Shown here: positions 24,723 through 35,482 of the stretch, piece by piece | How the letters are laid out: each line of letters opens with the position of its first letter | How positions within the stretch are numbered: the stretch's first letter is position 1 | NCBI RefSeq assembly: GCF_019131995.1 | Contig: NZ_JAHONA010000019.1 | Span: 1 to 42,806 of the forward strand | Reading direction: 5' to 3' | Length of the DNA stretch: 42,806 bases | Source: Collinsella aerofaciens | Lineage (GTDB): Bacteria; Actinomycetota; Coriobacteriia; Coriobacteriales; Coriobacteriaceae | Made by a program: the position numbers and the translations under genes | Notes under the pieces: model-generated | Seen by the model: the letters and a program-made list of their open reading frames with translations, nothing else | Told to the model about the DNA's origin: nothing | Databases searched by the model: none

Positions 24723-25011
24723 GTATATGGAATCTCGCGGGATAACACGCGACTCCATTACCGCCGAGCAGGAGAGGACTCGCGATCGTATCGAAGCCTA
24801 TAAGCTTGCTCAGATTCGCAGGTTAAAAGATCTAACACAGGCGTCGGTCGCCCAGTCGATGGGCGTTTCTCAAAAACGTGTATCCGAGCTCGAGCGTGGG
24901 GAGTTGGGTTCGATGAGGCTCGACACGCTGAGCAGGTACGCAGAGAGCCTCGGCGGAAAACTGGTTGCAAGCATCGAGTTTCCCGATCGTACCGTTACGC
25001 TTGCGCGCTAA
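24709..25011 (+). CDS. XRE-family HTH antitoxin (HigA-like)
   Basis: 100 residues. The helix-turn-helix spans about 40-90: LTQASVAQSMGVSQKRVSELERGE then MRLDTLSRYAESLGG, a standard Cro/CI-type DNA-binding domain with a short C-terminal strand (KLVASIEFPD). The first 35 residues are helical and charged and probably wrap the toxin. It overlaps the end of the toxin gene by 14 nt, with GGAGG inside the toxin frame as its ribosome site. It would neutralise the toxin and repress the operon through the palindrome at 24303. Confidence 0.87.
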   Translation: MELHEYMESRGITRDSITAEQERTRDRIEAYKLAQIRRLKDLTQASVAQSMGVSQKRVSELERGELGSMRLDTLSRYAESLGGKLVASIEFPDRTVTLAR

Positions 25012-25159
25012 AAATCTTCAATTAACCCCCTCACTTTCACCGACTACTAGAGCCGCTCACCAAACCAACATGCGCTCTGGGCAAATAGGTTGAATGTTTC
25101 GTGCGAGAATGCCCCACAGTAAACAAACTTGCACCGGAGCGTAAGGGGCTGGCATACAC

Positions 25160-25903
25160 ATGCAGACGGTCTATCGGGTATACGAGGGAACGCGCGAGCC
25201 GCATCGGCTTGCCGTCGAGCGCACGGCCGAGGTGCTCGGCCGCGGCGGCCTGGCCTTGATTCCGACCGAGACCGTCTACGGTGTCGCCGTGGCAGTCAAC
25301 GCCTTCTCGGACGCCGTGCCCCAAGATACAAGCGAATTCCCATCGTGGCCGCGCGATCCGCAGGCTGCCGTCAATGGCGCCGCAGTTCCTGCGCTCGGCA
25401 CCGGCTATCGCCGTATCTTCACTCTCAAGCAACGTGAGCTCACGCAAACCGTCGCTTGGCTGGTCGATGGCGTCGAAGCACTCGACCGCTATGGCGTGGA
25501 TATCCCGGAAGAGGCCCGCGTGCTTGCCCGACGATGCTGGCCGGGCGCCCTGACTATCGTGGTCAAGGCGGCCCCCTGCGTGCCGACCTTTATGCGCGCC
25601 GCCGACGACACGGTGGCACTTCGCGCTTCGGCTTCGCCCGTGGTGCAAGCGCTCATCCGCGCCTGCGGCAGTCCCCTCGCCTGCACGAGCGCCAACACAC
25701 ACGGCGCGCCCTCGCCGGCAAGCTTTGTCGCCGTCGAAGGTCGCATCCTGGAGGGGGTCGATGTTGCCGTCGACGCCGGTGAGACCCCGTGTCGCGACGC
25801 CTCGACCATCGTGTCGTTCCAGCACGGCGGGCTCCAGATCCTGCGCCAAGGCGCACTTCCCGCATCAGAGATCGAACGGGTCCTGTCCGACCCGATGCAA
25901 TAG
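25160..25903 (+). CDS. L-threonylcarbamoyladenylate synthase (TsaC/Sua5/YrdC family), with insertion
   Basis: 247 residues. Makes threonylcarbamoyl-AMP from Thr, bicarbonate and ATP for t6A37 in tRNA. Family marks: IPTETVYG (34-41), IFTLKQR (86-92, the K-x-R position), RRCWPGALTIVVKA, VALRASASP and the Ser-x-Asn motif in CTSANTHGAPSP. Between YG (40-41) and IF (86-87) there are about 45 residues where family members have about 13, an insert with no recognisable pattern. It has no C-terminal Sua5 domain. Follows prmC apart from the toxin-antitoxin pair, a common gene order. glpK starts 13 nt after its stop. Confidence 0.88.
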   Translation: MQTVYRVYEGTREPHRLAVERTAEVLGRGGLALIPTETVYGVAVAVNAFSDAVPQDTSEFPSWPRDPQAAVNGAAVPALGTGYRRIFTLKQRELTQTVAWLVDGVEALDRYGVDIPEEARVLARRCWPGALTIVVKAAPCVPTFMRAADDTVALRASASPVVQALIRACGSPLACTSANTHGAPSPASFVAVEGRILEGVDVAVDAGETPCRDASTIVSFQHGGLQILRQGALPASEIERVLSDPMQ

Positions 25904-25916
25904 AAAGGTGTAAGCG

Positions 25917-27458
25917 ATGTCGTTGAATCTGGGCAGCCTGGGCATGGAAGATGCCTCGTTTAACTTTGGCGGTTCCTACATCATGGCGCTCGACTGCGGC
26001 ACCACCTCGGTACTTGCGACCATCGTCGACGAGTACGGCTGCATCGTCGCGCAGGCACGTCGTAGCGTCAAAACCAGCTTCCCGCGTCCCGGTTGGATAG
26101 AGCAAGACCCCATGGAGGTGCTTGCCAGCCAGATCGGTGTGATGATGGAGGTCCAGTTTAAGAGCGGCATCCATTCTGACCGCATCGCCGCCATCGGTAT
26201 CTCCAACCAGCGCGAGACCACGGTGGTGTGGGACCGCATAAGCGGCCAACCCATCTATAACGCCATCGTGTGGCAATGCCGTCGCACCGCACCTCTGATC
26301 GACGAGCTGGTCGAGCGGGGCGCAGAAGAGCTGGTGCGCTCCCGCACGGGACTCACGCTCGATCCGTATTTCTCGGCTTCCAAGGTGCAGTGGATCCTCG
26401 ACAACGTCGACGGTGCGCGTGAGAGCGCGGCGGCGGGCGACCTCATGTTCGGCACCATCGACACCTGGCTCATCTACAACCTTACCGGCAGCCAGGTCTT
26501 TGCCACCGACTACACCAATGCCAGCCGCACGGCGCTCTTTAATATCCATACGCTCGATTGGGACGACGACCTGCTGGCGCTCTTTGACGTTCCACGTTCC
26601 ATGATGCCCGAGGTTCGTTGGAGCTCGGGCGACTACGGCCGCGTCGCGAGCGACATCATGACCAACATGCCGCCCATCATGGGCGTGGCGGGCGATCAGC
26701 AGGCGTCGCTGTTCGGCCACTGCTGCTTCCATCCCGGCCAGACCAAAAACACCTATGGCACGGGTTGCTTTATGCTCATGAACACCGGCGACGAGGTCGT
26801 CGAATCCAAGAACGGTCTGGTCTCCACGATCGGTATCGCCGCGGACGGCAAGATCAGCTATGCGCTCGAGGGTTCTATCTTTGCCGCCGGCTCAACCATG
26901 AACTGGCTGCGCAACAACATGGGCATCATCTCGAGTGTGAGCGAGTCCGCGCAACTCGCCGCTTCGATCAACGACAACGAGGGCTGCTACTTCGTCCCCG
27001 CCTTCGCTGGCCTGGGCGCTCCCTGGTGGGACCCGCGTGCCCGCGGTATCGTGTGCGGCCTGACCGGTGCCTCGAGTCGCGCGACCATTGTGCGTGCGGC
27101 CTGCGAGTCCATGGCCTACCAGAGTTATGACGTGCTGCGCGCCATGGAGCAGGACGTGGGACTTTCGATTGAGCGCCTGTCCGTCGATGGCGGCGCCTCA
27201 CGCAACGAGTTCATCATGCAATTTCAGGCCGACCTGCTGGATATCCCCGTGCTGCAATGCGAGACGGTGGAGACCACGGCAATCGGTGCCGCGTACTTGG
27301 CGGGTCTTGCCGTCGGCTATTGGGAAGACCTTGAAGAGCTGGAGCAAAATGCCCAGATCGTTAGGACCTTCCTTCCCCATATGTCCGCCGAGCGTCGCGA
27401 GCAAAACCTTGCGGGCTGGCGTGATGCAGTCAAGCGCTCGCTCAGTACCGCACAGTAG
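25917..27458 (+). CDS. glpK: glycerol kinase
   Basis: 513 residues, FGGY family. Visible motifs: phosphate loop LDCGTTSVLA (usual DQGTTSS, here Cys for Gln), IGISNQRETTVVWD, NAIVWQCRRT, TGLTLDPYFSASKVQWIL, GTIDTWLIYNLTG, GVAGDQQASLFGH (catalytic Asp) and VDGGASRNEFIMQFQADLL. This set fits glycerol more than xylulose or gluconate kinases. About 20 extra residues precede the first strand. Converts glycerol to glycerol-3-phosphate. The start ATG has AAAGGTG upstream. No glycerol facilitator or dehydrogenase is adjacent; co-transcription with tsaC is likely from the 13-nt gap. Confidence 0.93.
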   Translation: MSLNLGSLGMEDASFNFGGSYIMALDCGTTSVLATIVDEYGCIVAQARRSVKTSFPRPGWIEQDPMEVLASQIGVMMEVQFKSGIHSDRIAAIGISNQRETTVVWDRISGQPIYNAIVWQCRRTAPLIDELVERGAEELVRSRTGLTLDPYFSASKVQWILDNVDGARESAAAGDLMFGTIDTWLIYNLTGSQVFATDYTNASRTALFNIHTLDWDDDLLALFDVPRSMMPEVRWSSGDYGRVASDIMTNMPPIMGVAGDQQASLFGHCCFHPGQTKNTYGTGCFMLMNTGDEVVESKNGLVSTIGIAADGKISYALEGSIFAAGSTMNWLRNNMGIISSVSESAQLAASINDNEGCYFVPAFAGLGAPWWDPRARGIVCGLTGASSRATIVRAACESMAYQSYDVLRAMEQDVGLSIERLSVDGGASRNEFIMQFQADLLDIPVLQCETVETTAIGAAYLAGLAVGYWEDLEELEQNAQIVRTFLPHMSAERREQNLAGWRDAVKRSLSTAQ

Positions 27459-27581
27459 GGCTGCGATGGGCGGCCCGATACAACAAACCGCTAAACTTAT
27501 GCATGGCGTGCGGCGGCAACATTGCTGCGCGCCTTGTCAGCAAGGCCGTTTTGCGGCTGCAACGAAAGGGGCAATCAACCC

Positions 27582-28229
27582 ATGACCGTCACCTACGATG
27601 CGTCCCGTGTGACGCTTGTCGATCATCCGCTCGTCCAGCACAAGCTGTCGATCCTGCGCGACAAAAACACCGGCACCAACCAGTTCCGTCAGCTCGTGCG
27701 CGAACTCGCGCTTTTTGACGGCTACGAGGCCATGCGCGACCTACCTATGGAAGACGTCGAGGTCGAGACCCCCATCACTACCGCCACGTTCAAACAGCTT
27801 GCCGGCAAGAAACTCGCCATCGTGCCCATCCTGCGTGCGGGCCTTGGCATGGTCGACGGTATCCTCGACCTGGTGCCCTCCGCTCGCGTGGGCCACATCG
27901 GCATGGAGCGCGACGAGGTCACCCACGAGCCGCACGAGTATTACTGCAAGATGCCCAAGGATATCGACCGGCGCATCTGCCTGGTCGTCGACCCCATGCT
28001 CGCCACGGGCGGTTCGGCCGAGATGGCCATCAGCTACCTGCGCGAGCGCGGTGTCAAGGACATCCGCATGCTGTGCATCGTCGCGGCCCCCGAGGGCCTC
28101 AAGTCGCTGACTGAGAAGGACCCTGATGTGCATATCTATACCTGCGCCATCGACGACCATCTCAACGAGGCTGCCTACATCGTTCCCGGCCTCGGCGACG
28201 CCGGCGACCGCATCTACGGCACGCTCTAG
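27582..28229 (+). CDS. upp: uracil phosphoribosyltransferase
   Basis: 215 residues from ATG 27582 (AAAGGGG upstream); the size is normal for Upp (about 208-215). Residues match closely: [18 protein letters not shown] at the N-terminus, [30 protein letters not shown], the PRPP loop [13 protein letters not shown] (near 130) and [16 protein letters not shown] at the C-terminus. It salvages uracil to UMP with PRPP. Upp next to the ATP synthase operon is a known arrangement in many Gram-positive and actinobacterial genomes. A 10-bp GC hairpin follows at 28272-28306. Confidence 0.97.
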   Translation: MTVTYDASRVTLVDHPLVQHKLSILRDKNTGTNQFRQLVRELALFDGYEAMRDLPMEDVEVETPITTATFKQLAGKKLAIVPILRAGLGMVDGILDLVPSARVGHIGMERDEVTHEPHEYYCKMPKDIDRRICLVVDPMLATGGSAEMAISYLRERGVKDIRMLCIVAAPEGLKSLTEKDPDVHIYTCAIDDHLNEAAYIVPGLGDAGDRIYGTL

Positions 28230-28271
28230 TCGCTGGGCTAAGACGGCCGCGGCTGCAAATACGAAGAAACG

Positions 28272-28306
28272 GTGCGCGCGGACGAACAAAAGGCGACCGC
28301 GCGCAC
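28272..28306 (+). terminator. hairpin downstream of upp
   Basis: GTGCGCGCGG (28272-28281) pairs perfectly with CCGCGCGCAC (28297-28306); the loop is 15 nt and there is no T run. It may act with Rho or as a 3' stabiliser. The rest of 28230-28421 shows nothing else except short palindromes. Confidence 0.5.
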
Positions 28307-28421
28307 TCCTGTTAACGGACGTTTTGCCCTGCAGGGTTCGAGAAAAACGTATTACCGTACCTGCGGCATAAAGAAGGTCTTAAGAAAACGAACAGGTGCG
28401 TATTAACCGATGCTTTTTCGG

Positions 28422-28449
28422 TTGTACTTTAGCGATTGGCTCGTACAAT
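28422..28449 (+). promoter_or_regulatory. promoter of the ATP synthase operon
   Basis: TTGTAC (28422-28427), a 16-nt spacer and TACAAT (28444-28449). The predicted start near 28456 leaves a leader of about 55 nt before the first GTG. No other sequence in the gap matches as well. Confidence 0.6.
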
Positions 28450-28510
28450 AGTCACCAATGTTTGGCGGGAACTGTTCTGTGAAGCGTTAAAAAGGAAAGT
28501 GAGGACGCCA

Positions 28511-28822
28511 GTGTTTCAGATAGCCGATCTGCTCGCTATCGTTGCAGGCGCCATCGCGGGCGCAATTGCCTTCCTTCCCTTTGTCTTTACGCTCAAGCCG
28601 GTTCTTGACGATAAACAGAATGCGGACATGCTCAAGGGTATGGTGAGTCTGGCGGTCTCGGCAATCGCCCTGCTCGTCTTTACCTTGGTTGTGTTTGTGT
28701 TGTTCGGAGAGGCATTTCGCATGTTCCTCCTGGGCGAGGCGATCGGCTTCGTGGCCTTTATGGCCGCCTGCACGGTTCGCGTCGCCAAGGCGCTGCGAGA
28801 TCCTCATGAGGTCGAAAGGTAA
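28511..28822 (+). CDS. atpI: ATP synthase subunit I-like membrane protein
   Basis: 103 residues from GTG 28511 (GAGG 6 nt upstream). Four hydrophobic segments (about 5-26, 40-62, 65-85 and a shorter one). Low sequence similarity is normal for AtpI; the call rests on size, topology and position, first in the atp operon, 3 nt before atpB. AtpI is thought to help c-ring assembly or Mg2+ supply. The end (VRVAKALRDPHEVER) is cytoplasmic and charged. An in-frame upstream ATG at 28436 exists but lies over the promoter region and is not favoured. Confidence 0.7.
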   Translation: MFQIADLLAIVAGAIAGAIAFLPFVFTLKPVLDDKQNADMLKGMVSLAVSAIALLVFTLVVFVLFGEAFRMFLLGEAIGFVAFMAACTVRVAKALRDPHEVER

Positions 28823-28825
28823 GTC

Positions 28826-29629
28826 GTGGAAATTTTTGAAAAGCTGCCTGATGAGATTAATCATCTGGTTAGCGAGTTCAGCTCCACCCCTGTCGTGGGC
28901 GATCTGAGCTGCGGCATCACGCAGTACTCGTTTTGGCTGATCGTCTCCACGATCGTGCTCCTGATCGTCCTGGCCGTGTTCAAGAAGAAGCAGACCCTGG
29001 TTCCCAAGGGCTTCTTCGTCAACGGTTTCGAGTACATCATCGAGTACGTCGAGAACGATATCGGCAAGGGCGTCGTGGGTGAGAACTGGAAGAAGCACTT
29101 CCCGTTCCTGTGCTCGCTTTTCCTGTTCATTCTGATCAACAACATGATCGGCCTGATCCCGGGAATGAAGCCCGGCACCGGCGCAATCGGCTCCACCGCC
29201 GCGCTCGCCATCTTCGCCTTCGTGTACTTCATCTACTACGGATGCAAGGCTCACGGCGTGATCGGCTACATCAAGAGCCTCGCCCCGCAGGGCGTGAGCT
29301 TCCCGATGAACGTGCTCGTGTGGGTCGTCGAGCTCTTCTCGACCTTCCTGCGCCTCATCACACTCGCCGTCCGTCTGTTCTGCAACATGTTTGCAGGACA
29401 CGTGGTCATGGGCTCGTTCGCCATCATGGCGAGCATGTTCATGCAGCCGCTGCTTCAGCAGGTTTCCGCGGCCCACGCCGTCGGCGCCCTGCCTTCGCTG
29501 GCCTGGCTTGCCATCCTCATCCTGATCTATGCGATCGAGCTTGTGGTCGGCGCCATCCAGGCTTACGTCTTCACGGTCCTTACCGCCGTGTATGTCTCCG
29601 AGGCAGAGGAGGTCGCGGAGGAGGAGTAG
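28826..29629 (+). CDS. atpB: F0F1 ATP synthase subunit a
   Basis: 267 residues; GTG start with AAAGG 7 nt before. The essential C-terminal half is clear: helix LVWVVELFSTFLRLITLAVRLFCNMFAGH with the conserved Arg (FLRLITLAVRLFCNM region), then GALPSLAWLAILILIYAIELVVGAIQAYVFTVLTAVYV. The N-terminus starts with an acidic helix and a STPVVGDLSCGITQYSFW segment. It forms the proton half-channels next to the c-ring. There is a 124-nt gap to atpE. Confidence 0.95.
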   Translation: MEIFEKLPDEINHLVSEFSSTPVVGDLSCGITQYSFWLIVSTIVLLIVLAVFKKKQTLVPKGFFVNGFEYIIEYVENDIGKGVVGENWKKHFPFLCSLFLFILINNMIGLIPGMKPGTGAIGSTAALAIFAFVYFIYYGCKAHGVIGYIKSLAPQGVSFPMNVLVWVVELFSTFLRLITLAVRLFCNMFAGHVVMGSFAIMASMFMQPLLQQVSAAHAVGALPSLAWLAILILIYAIELVVGAIQAYVFTVLTAVYVSEAEEVAEEE

Positions 29630-29753
29630 TCTTCCGTTCGCGCCTTAAAGGTAAGGCAATTCGTTAAACCGCCGGTGCCCGTACCCATGGAGCCCGGCAG
29701 TTATAAAAAGGTTATCCTGCGTGAAATAAGACACGCACGACAAAGGAGGAATC

Positions 29754-29948
29754 GTGGGAGTTATCGGTTACGGTCTCGGTGTTATCGGCGCTGGTCTTGC
29801 TATCGGCCTGTCTGCTCTGGGTGCTACGGGTGCTATGGCCCGTCAGCCTGAGGTCCAGGGCCGCGTGTTCACCGTCTTCATCATGGGCTCCGCCTTCGGC
29901 GAGGCTCTGGCTCTGATCGGCTTCGTTGTCGCGCTGATCGTTAAATAG
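29754..29948 (+). CDS. atpE: F0F1 ATP synthase subunit c
   Basis: 64 residues, short for the family (about 70-90), from GTG 29754 with AAGGAGGA just upstream. Two helices joined by the polar loop ARQPE (29-33). The ion-binding carboxylate is Glu50 in SAFGEALALIGFVV. Helix 1 has a Gly series (GYGLGVIGAGLAIG). The residues that pair with Glu in sodium-binding c subunits (Gln in helix 1, Ser/Thr after Glu) are Ile and Ala here, so proton coupling is likely. The 124-nt leader with its strong ribosome site probably gives the higher expression needed for a multi-copy ring. Confidence 0.95.
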   Translation: MGVIGYGLGVIGAGLAIGLSALGATGAMARQPEVQGRVFTVFIMGSAFGEALALIGFVVALIVK

Positions 29949-29963
29949 CACGGAGCGTCAAGT

Positions 29964-30566
29964 ATGAATCTTTCATCCCAGAAGAGCGCGATCGCACTCT
30001 CCGCGTCCGCGGCCGCGCTGCTCATGCCGGTTTCCGCGTTCGCTGAGGACGGCGCTGCCGGTGCGGACATCCTCATCCCTAAGATGGCGGAGTTCATCCC
30101 GGCGCTTATCGCCTTCCTGATTATCTGGATCGTGCTGGCCAAGGTCGCCCTGCCGGGCATCATGAAAACCATGGAGGAGCGCGGCAAGAAGATCGAGGAG
30201 AGCCTCGACGAGGCCGAGAAGACCAAGCAGGAGGCTATCGCCAAGCGCGCTGAGTCCGACTCGATCGTCACCGACGCCCGTCGTCAGGCTGCCGACATTG
30301 TTCTCGAGGCCCGTAAGGACGCCGAGTCCGAGCGCGCCCGCATTATCGAGGCTGCTCACAAGGAGGCCGAGGAGATCATCGCCAAGGCTCATACGACCGT
30401 CGAGGACGAGCGCAAGTCCATCTACGCCGGTGCCGCGAGCTCCATCGCCGACCTGTCCGTTGCCGTCGCCACCAAGATCGTGGGCGAGGCACTCGAGGAC
30501 GATGCCGAGCAGAAGAAGCTCATCGAGCGCTACATCCAGGAAGCAGGTAGCCTGAATGCCGACTAG
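29964..30566 (+). CDS. atpF: F0F1 ATP synthase subunit b, with signal-peptide-like N-terminus
   Basis: 200 residues. After a short leader comes a stretch looking like a cleavable signal peptide (about 9-27: ALSASAAALLMPVSAFA then EDG). The normal b-subunit membrane helix is at about 42-62 (AEFIPALIAFLIIWIVLAKV), followed by a long charged coiled coil (EERGKKIEESLDEAEKTKQ onward) forming the peripheral stalk. Standard b subunits begin directly with the membrane helix, so the first 30 residues are an addition. Overlaps atpH by 11 nt. Confidence 0.94.
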   Translation: MNLSSQKSAIALSASAAALLMPVSAFAEDGAAGADILIPKMAEFIPALIAFLIIWIVLAKVALPGIMKTMEERGKKIEESLDEAEKTKQEAIAKRAESDSIVTDARRQAADIVLEARKDAESERARIIEAAHKEAEEIIAKAHTTVEDERKSIYAGAASSIADLSVAVATKIVGEALEDDAEQKKLIERYIQEAGSLNAD

Positions 30567-31032
30567 CCGCTATCAGGACAAGGTGCTCGAGACCTACGCG
30601 CGCTCCCTTCTGGAAGCCGCTAAGGCCGAGAACCATGTGTTCGAGGACCTCGAGATGATCGAGCGTCTGGCTAGCGCCAGCCCCGAGATCATCGCCGTGC
30701 TCGACACCATGTCCAAGCGCGACCAGCTCGACCTTCTTCCCAAGGTGGCAGCTGCCTTTAAGTATGTTGCCGAGGAAGACGAGGATGTAGTGGGCGTGAC
30801 CGTCACCACGGCGATCCCGCTCGACGACGAGCTGCGTCAAACCATCACTAAGAAATGCGAGCAGGACTTCGGCCGCAAGGTATTCCTTATCGAGCAGGTC
30901 GACCCGTCTATCGTGGGCGGCCTGGTGCTCGAGGCCCGCGGCGAGCGTCGTGACATTTCCGTCAAGACGCAGCTGCGCATCGCGCAGGAGACCCTCGCAA
31001 ACTCTGCTAATTCGTACGGAGGTGAAGCCTAA
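30556..31032 (+). CDS. atpH: F0F1 ATP synthase subunit delta
   Basis: 158 residues, about 20 shorter than usual. The N-terminal helical bundle ([32 protein letters not shown]) caps F1, and the C-terminal part holds the conserved block [30 protein letters not shown], matching the IDPSLIGGFVIRVGD-like signature. It links the b stalk to the alpha3beta3 head. Its start lies inside the end of atpF and its stop overlaps the first base of atpA's ATG, so the genes are translationally coupled. Confidence 0.94.
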   Translation: MPTSRYQDKVLETYARSLLEAAKAENHVFEDLEMIERLASASPEIIAVLDTMSKRDQLDLLPKVAAAFKYVAEEDEDVVGVTVTTAIPLDDELRQTITKKCEQDFGRKVFLIEQVDPSIVGGLVLEARGERRDISVKTQLRIAQETLANSANSYGGEA

Positions 31033-32630
31033 TGTCCGAAACCCTCAATGCCCAGGATATCGCCAAGAAACTGCAGGAGCAGCTCACGAGCCTCTCCGCG
31101 ACGGTCGATACGCATGAGGTTTCAACGGTCGACGAGGTAGGCGACGGCATCGCGCGCGTCTCCGGCCTCAAGAGCGCCATGGCAGGCGAGCTTCTGGAGT
31201 TCAAGAGCTCCGATACCGGTGAGACCGTCTTCGGCCTTGCCCAGAACCTTGACCGTGACGAGGTCGGCGCCGTTCTGTTTGGTGCCGTCGACTCCATCAA
31301 GGAAGGCGACGAGTGCCGCACCACTGGCCGCATTATGGATATCCCTGTGAGCCGCGCCATGCTCGGCCGCGTCGTCAATCCGCTCGGCCAGCCCATCGAC
31401 GGCCTGGGCGACATCGTCGCTACGCACCGTCGCCCCATCGAGTTCAAGGCTCCCGGCGTCATCGATCGTACCCCGGTGTGCGAGCCGGTTCAGACCGGTC
31501 TGCTCGCTATCGACTCCATGGTGCCTATTGGCCGCGGTCAGCGTGAGCTCATCATCGGTGACCGTAAGACCGGTAAGACCGCCATCGCCATCGACGCTAT
31601 CCTCAACCAGCGCGGCAAGGGCATGGTCTGCATCTATGTCGCCATCGGCCAGAAGGCCTCCACGGTTGCCAACATCCGCGAGACCCTCGCTCAGCACGGT
31701 GCGCTCGACTACACCATCATCGTTTCGGCCACCGCTGCCGATTCCGCCCCTATGCAGTACATCGCGCCTATGGCCGGTGCCGCTATTGGCGAGTTCTTTA
31801 TGTACAACGGCGAGGACGGCAAGCCCGCCAGCGAGACCAACCCCGGCGGCCACGTGCTCGTCATCTACGATGACCTGTCCAAGCAGGCTGTGGCCTACCG
31901 TCAGATGTCGCTGACGCTGCATCGTCCGCCCGGACGCGAGGCCTATCCTGGCGACATCTTCTACCTGCACTCTCGTCTGCTCGAGCGTGCCGTCAAGATG
32001 TCCAAGAAGAACGGTTACGGCTCCATGACGGCTCTTCCGATCATCGAGACCCAGGACGGCGACGTCTCGGCCTACATTCCGACCAACGTCATTTCCATTA
32101 CCGATGGTCAGATCTACCTGCAGTCCGAGCTCTTCTTCCAGGGTCAGCGCCCGGCAGTCGACGTGGGTATCTCCGTGTCCCGCGTCGGTGGCGATGCGCA
32201 GACCAAGGCCATGAAGCAGGTCGCCGGCAACCTCCGTCTGGACCTCGCTTCCTATCAGGAGCTCGCTGGCTTTACGCAGTTTGGCTCCGACCTTGACGAG
32301 GCTACTCAGAAGCAGCTGACCCATGGTGCCCGCATGACCGAGCTCCTGAAGCAGCCGCGCTACAAGCCGTTTGAGGTTGGCGAGCAGATCGTTACGCTGT
32401 TCGCTGGCAACGAGGGCTTCCTGGATGACCTGGAGATTGCCGACGTGCTGCCTTTCCGTGCCGAGCTCATCGAGTACATGGACAATGGCTTTGGCTCGCT
32501 GCTCGACAAGGTTCGCGCCAAGAAGATCGATGATGACACCAAGGCTGAGCTCTTGCGCGTCATCGGCGACTTCAAGCAGCAGTTCATGGCCAAGCACCAT
32601 TCGGATGTTTCTGGATCAGAGGAGAACTAA
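31032..32630 (+). CDS. atpA: F0F1 ATP synthase subunit alpha
   Basis: 532 residues. Walker [14 protein letters not shown] (near 176), then ATP-site features ([67 protein letters not shown]) and the signature SVGLDVSRVGG-like [21 protein letters not shown]. The C-terminal domain is complete, with a 25-residue Asp/Ser-rich tail slightly longer than common. It provides the non-catalytic nucleotide sites and the Arg finger for beta. ATG directly joined to the atpH stop (GGAGG just before). Confidence 0.98.
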   Translation: MSETLNAQDIAKKLQEQLTSLSATVDTHEVSTVDEVGDGIARVSGLKSAMAGELLEFKSSDTGETVFGLAQNLDRDEVGAVLFGAVDSIKEGDECRTTGRIMDIPVSRAMLGRVVNPLGQPIDGLGDIVATHRRPIEFKAPGVIDRTPVCEPVQTGLLAIDSMVPIGRGQRELIIGDRKTGKTAIAIDAILNQRGKGMVCIYVAIGQKASTVANIRETLAQHGALDYTIIVSATAADSAPMQYIAPMAGAAIGEFFMYNGEDGKPASETNPGGHVLVIYDDLSKQAVAYRQMSLTLHRPPGREAYPGDIFYLHSRLLERAVKMSKKNGYGSMTALPIIETQDGDVSAYIPTNVISITDGQIYLQSELFFQGQRPAVDVGISVSRVGGDAQTKAMKQVAGNLRLDLASYQELAGFTQFGSDLDEATQKQLTHGARMTELLKQPRYKPFEVGEQIVTLFAGNEGFLDDLEIADVLPFRAELIEYMDNGFGSLLDKVRAKKIDDDTKAELLRVIGDFKQQFMAKHHSDVSGSEEN

Positions 32631-32635
32631 GCCCC

Positions 32636-34998
<2,363 letters not shown>

Positions 34999-35001
34999 GT
35001 T

Positions 35002-35394
35002 ATGCGTATCCGCATCGTGTGCCCCGTGAGCTGCGCCTATGAGGGCGACGCTGCGTTTGTGTCGATTCCGTCCACGGATGGCGAGTTTGGCGTTCTGCCT
35101 GCTCACTCCAGCGAGATCTGCACGATCGACCGCGGTTACGTTCGCGTTTCCGATAAGGCCATGGGCACTGTCGACCACACGTTTGCCGTGGCCGGCGGCT
35201 ATGCCCAGGTTGCGGACGATCTCGTGACCGTTCTCGCCGAGCGCGCTTGCGATTTGGCGACCGTCGATGCCGACAAGCTTAAAGCTGATATTCAAGGTTT
35301 TGAAGAGAAGCTGGGTAATTTGTCGGAGGATGATGCACGCCGCGCCTACCTCTATAATGAAATCGCATGGTGTAAGCTCAAGCTTGCCCAATAG
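35002..35394 (+). CDS. atpC: F0F1 ATP synthase subunit epsilon
   Basis: 130 residues. N-terminal beta sandwich with VSIPSTDGEFGVLPAHSSEI (the conserved GxxGxLPxH loop) and FAVAGGYAQVADDLVTVLAERA; the C-terminal two-helix regulatory part is DADKLKADIQGFEEKLGNLSEDDARRAYLYNEIAWCKLKLA. It couples rotation and inhibits hydrolysis. Last gene of the atp operon, 3 nt after atpD, followed by a strong terminator. Confidence 0.95.
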   Translation: MRIRIVCPVSCAYEGDAAFVSIPSTDGEFGVLPAHSSEICTIDRGYVRVSDKAMGTVDHTFAVAGGYAQVADDLVTVLAERACDLATVDADKLKADIQGFEEKLGNLSEDDARRAYLYNEIAWCKLKLAQ

Positions 35395-35430
35395 TCAAAC
35401 GATTTAACGTTCGACCATTTGCGAACACAT

Positions 35431-35469
35431 CATGCCCGGGATGGCCCAGCCATCCCGGGCATGCTTTTT
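35431..35469 (+). terminator. terminator of the ATP synthase operon
   Basis: A perfect 15-bp stem (35431-35445 with 35449-35463, CATGCCCGGGATGGC) with loop CCA, then C and TTTTT. The strongest canonical terminator in the window. Confidence 0.93.
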
Positions 35470-35482
35470 GAAAGGGTAGACC

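Noticed and set aside
28436..28510. Upstream ATG start for the AtpI-like gene
   Set aside because: It lies over the likely -10 box and lacks a ribosome site; GTG 28511 has GAGG at good distance.
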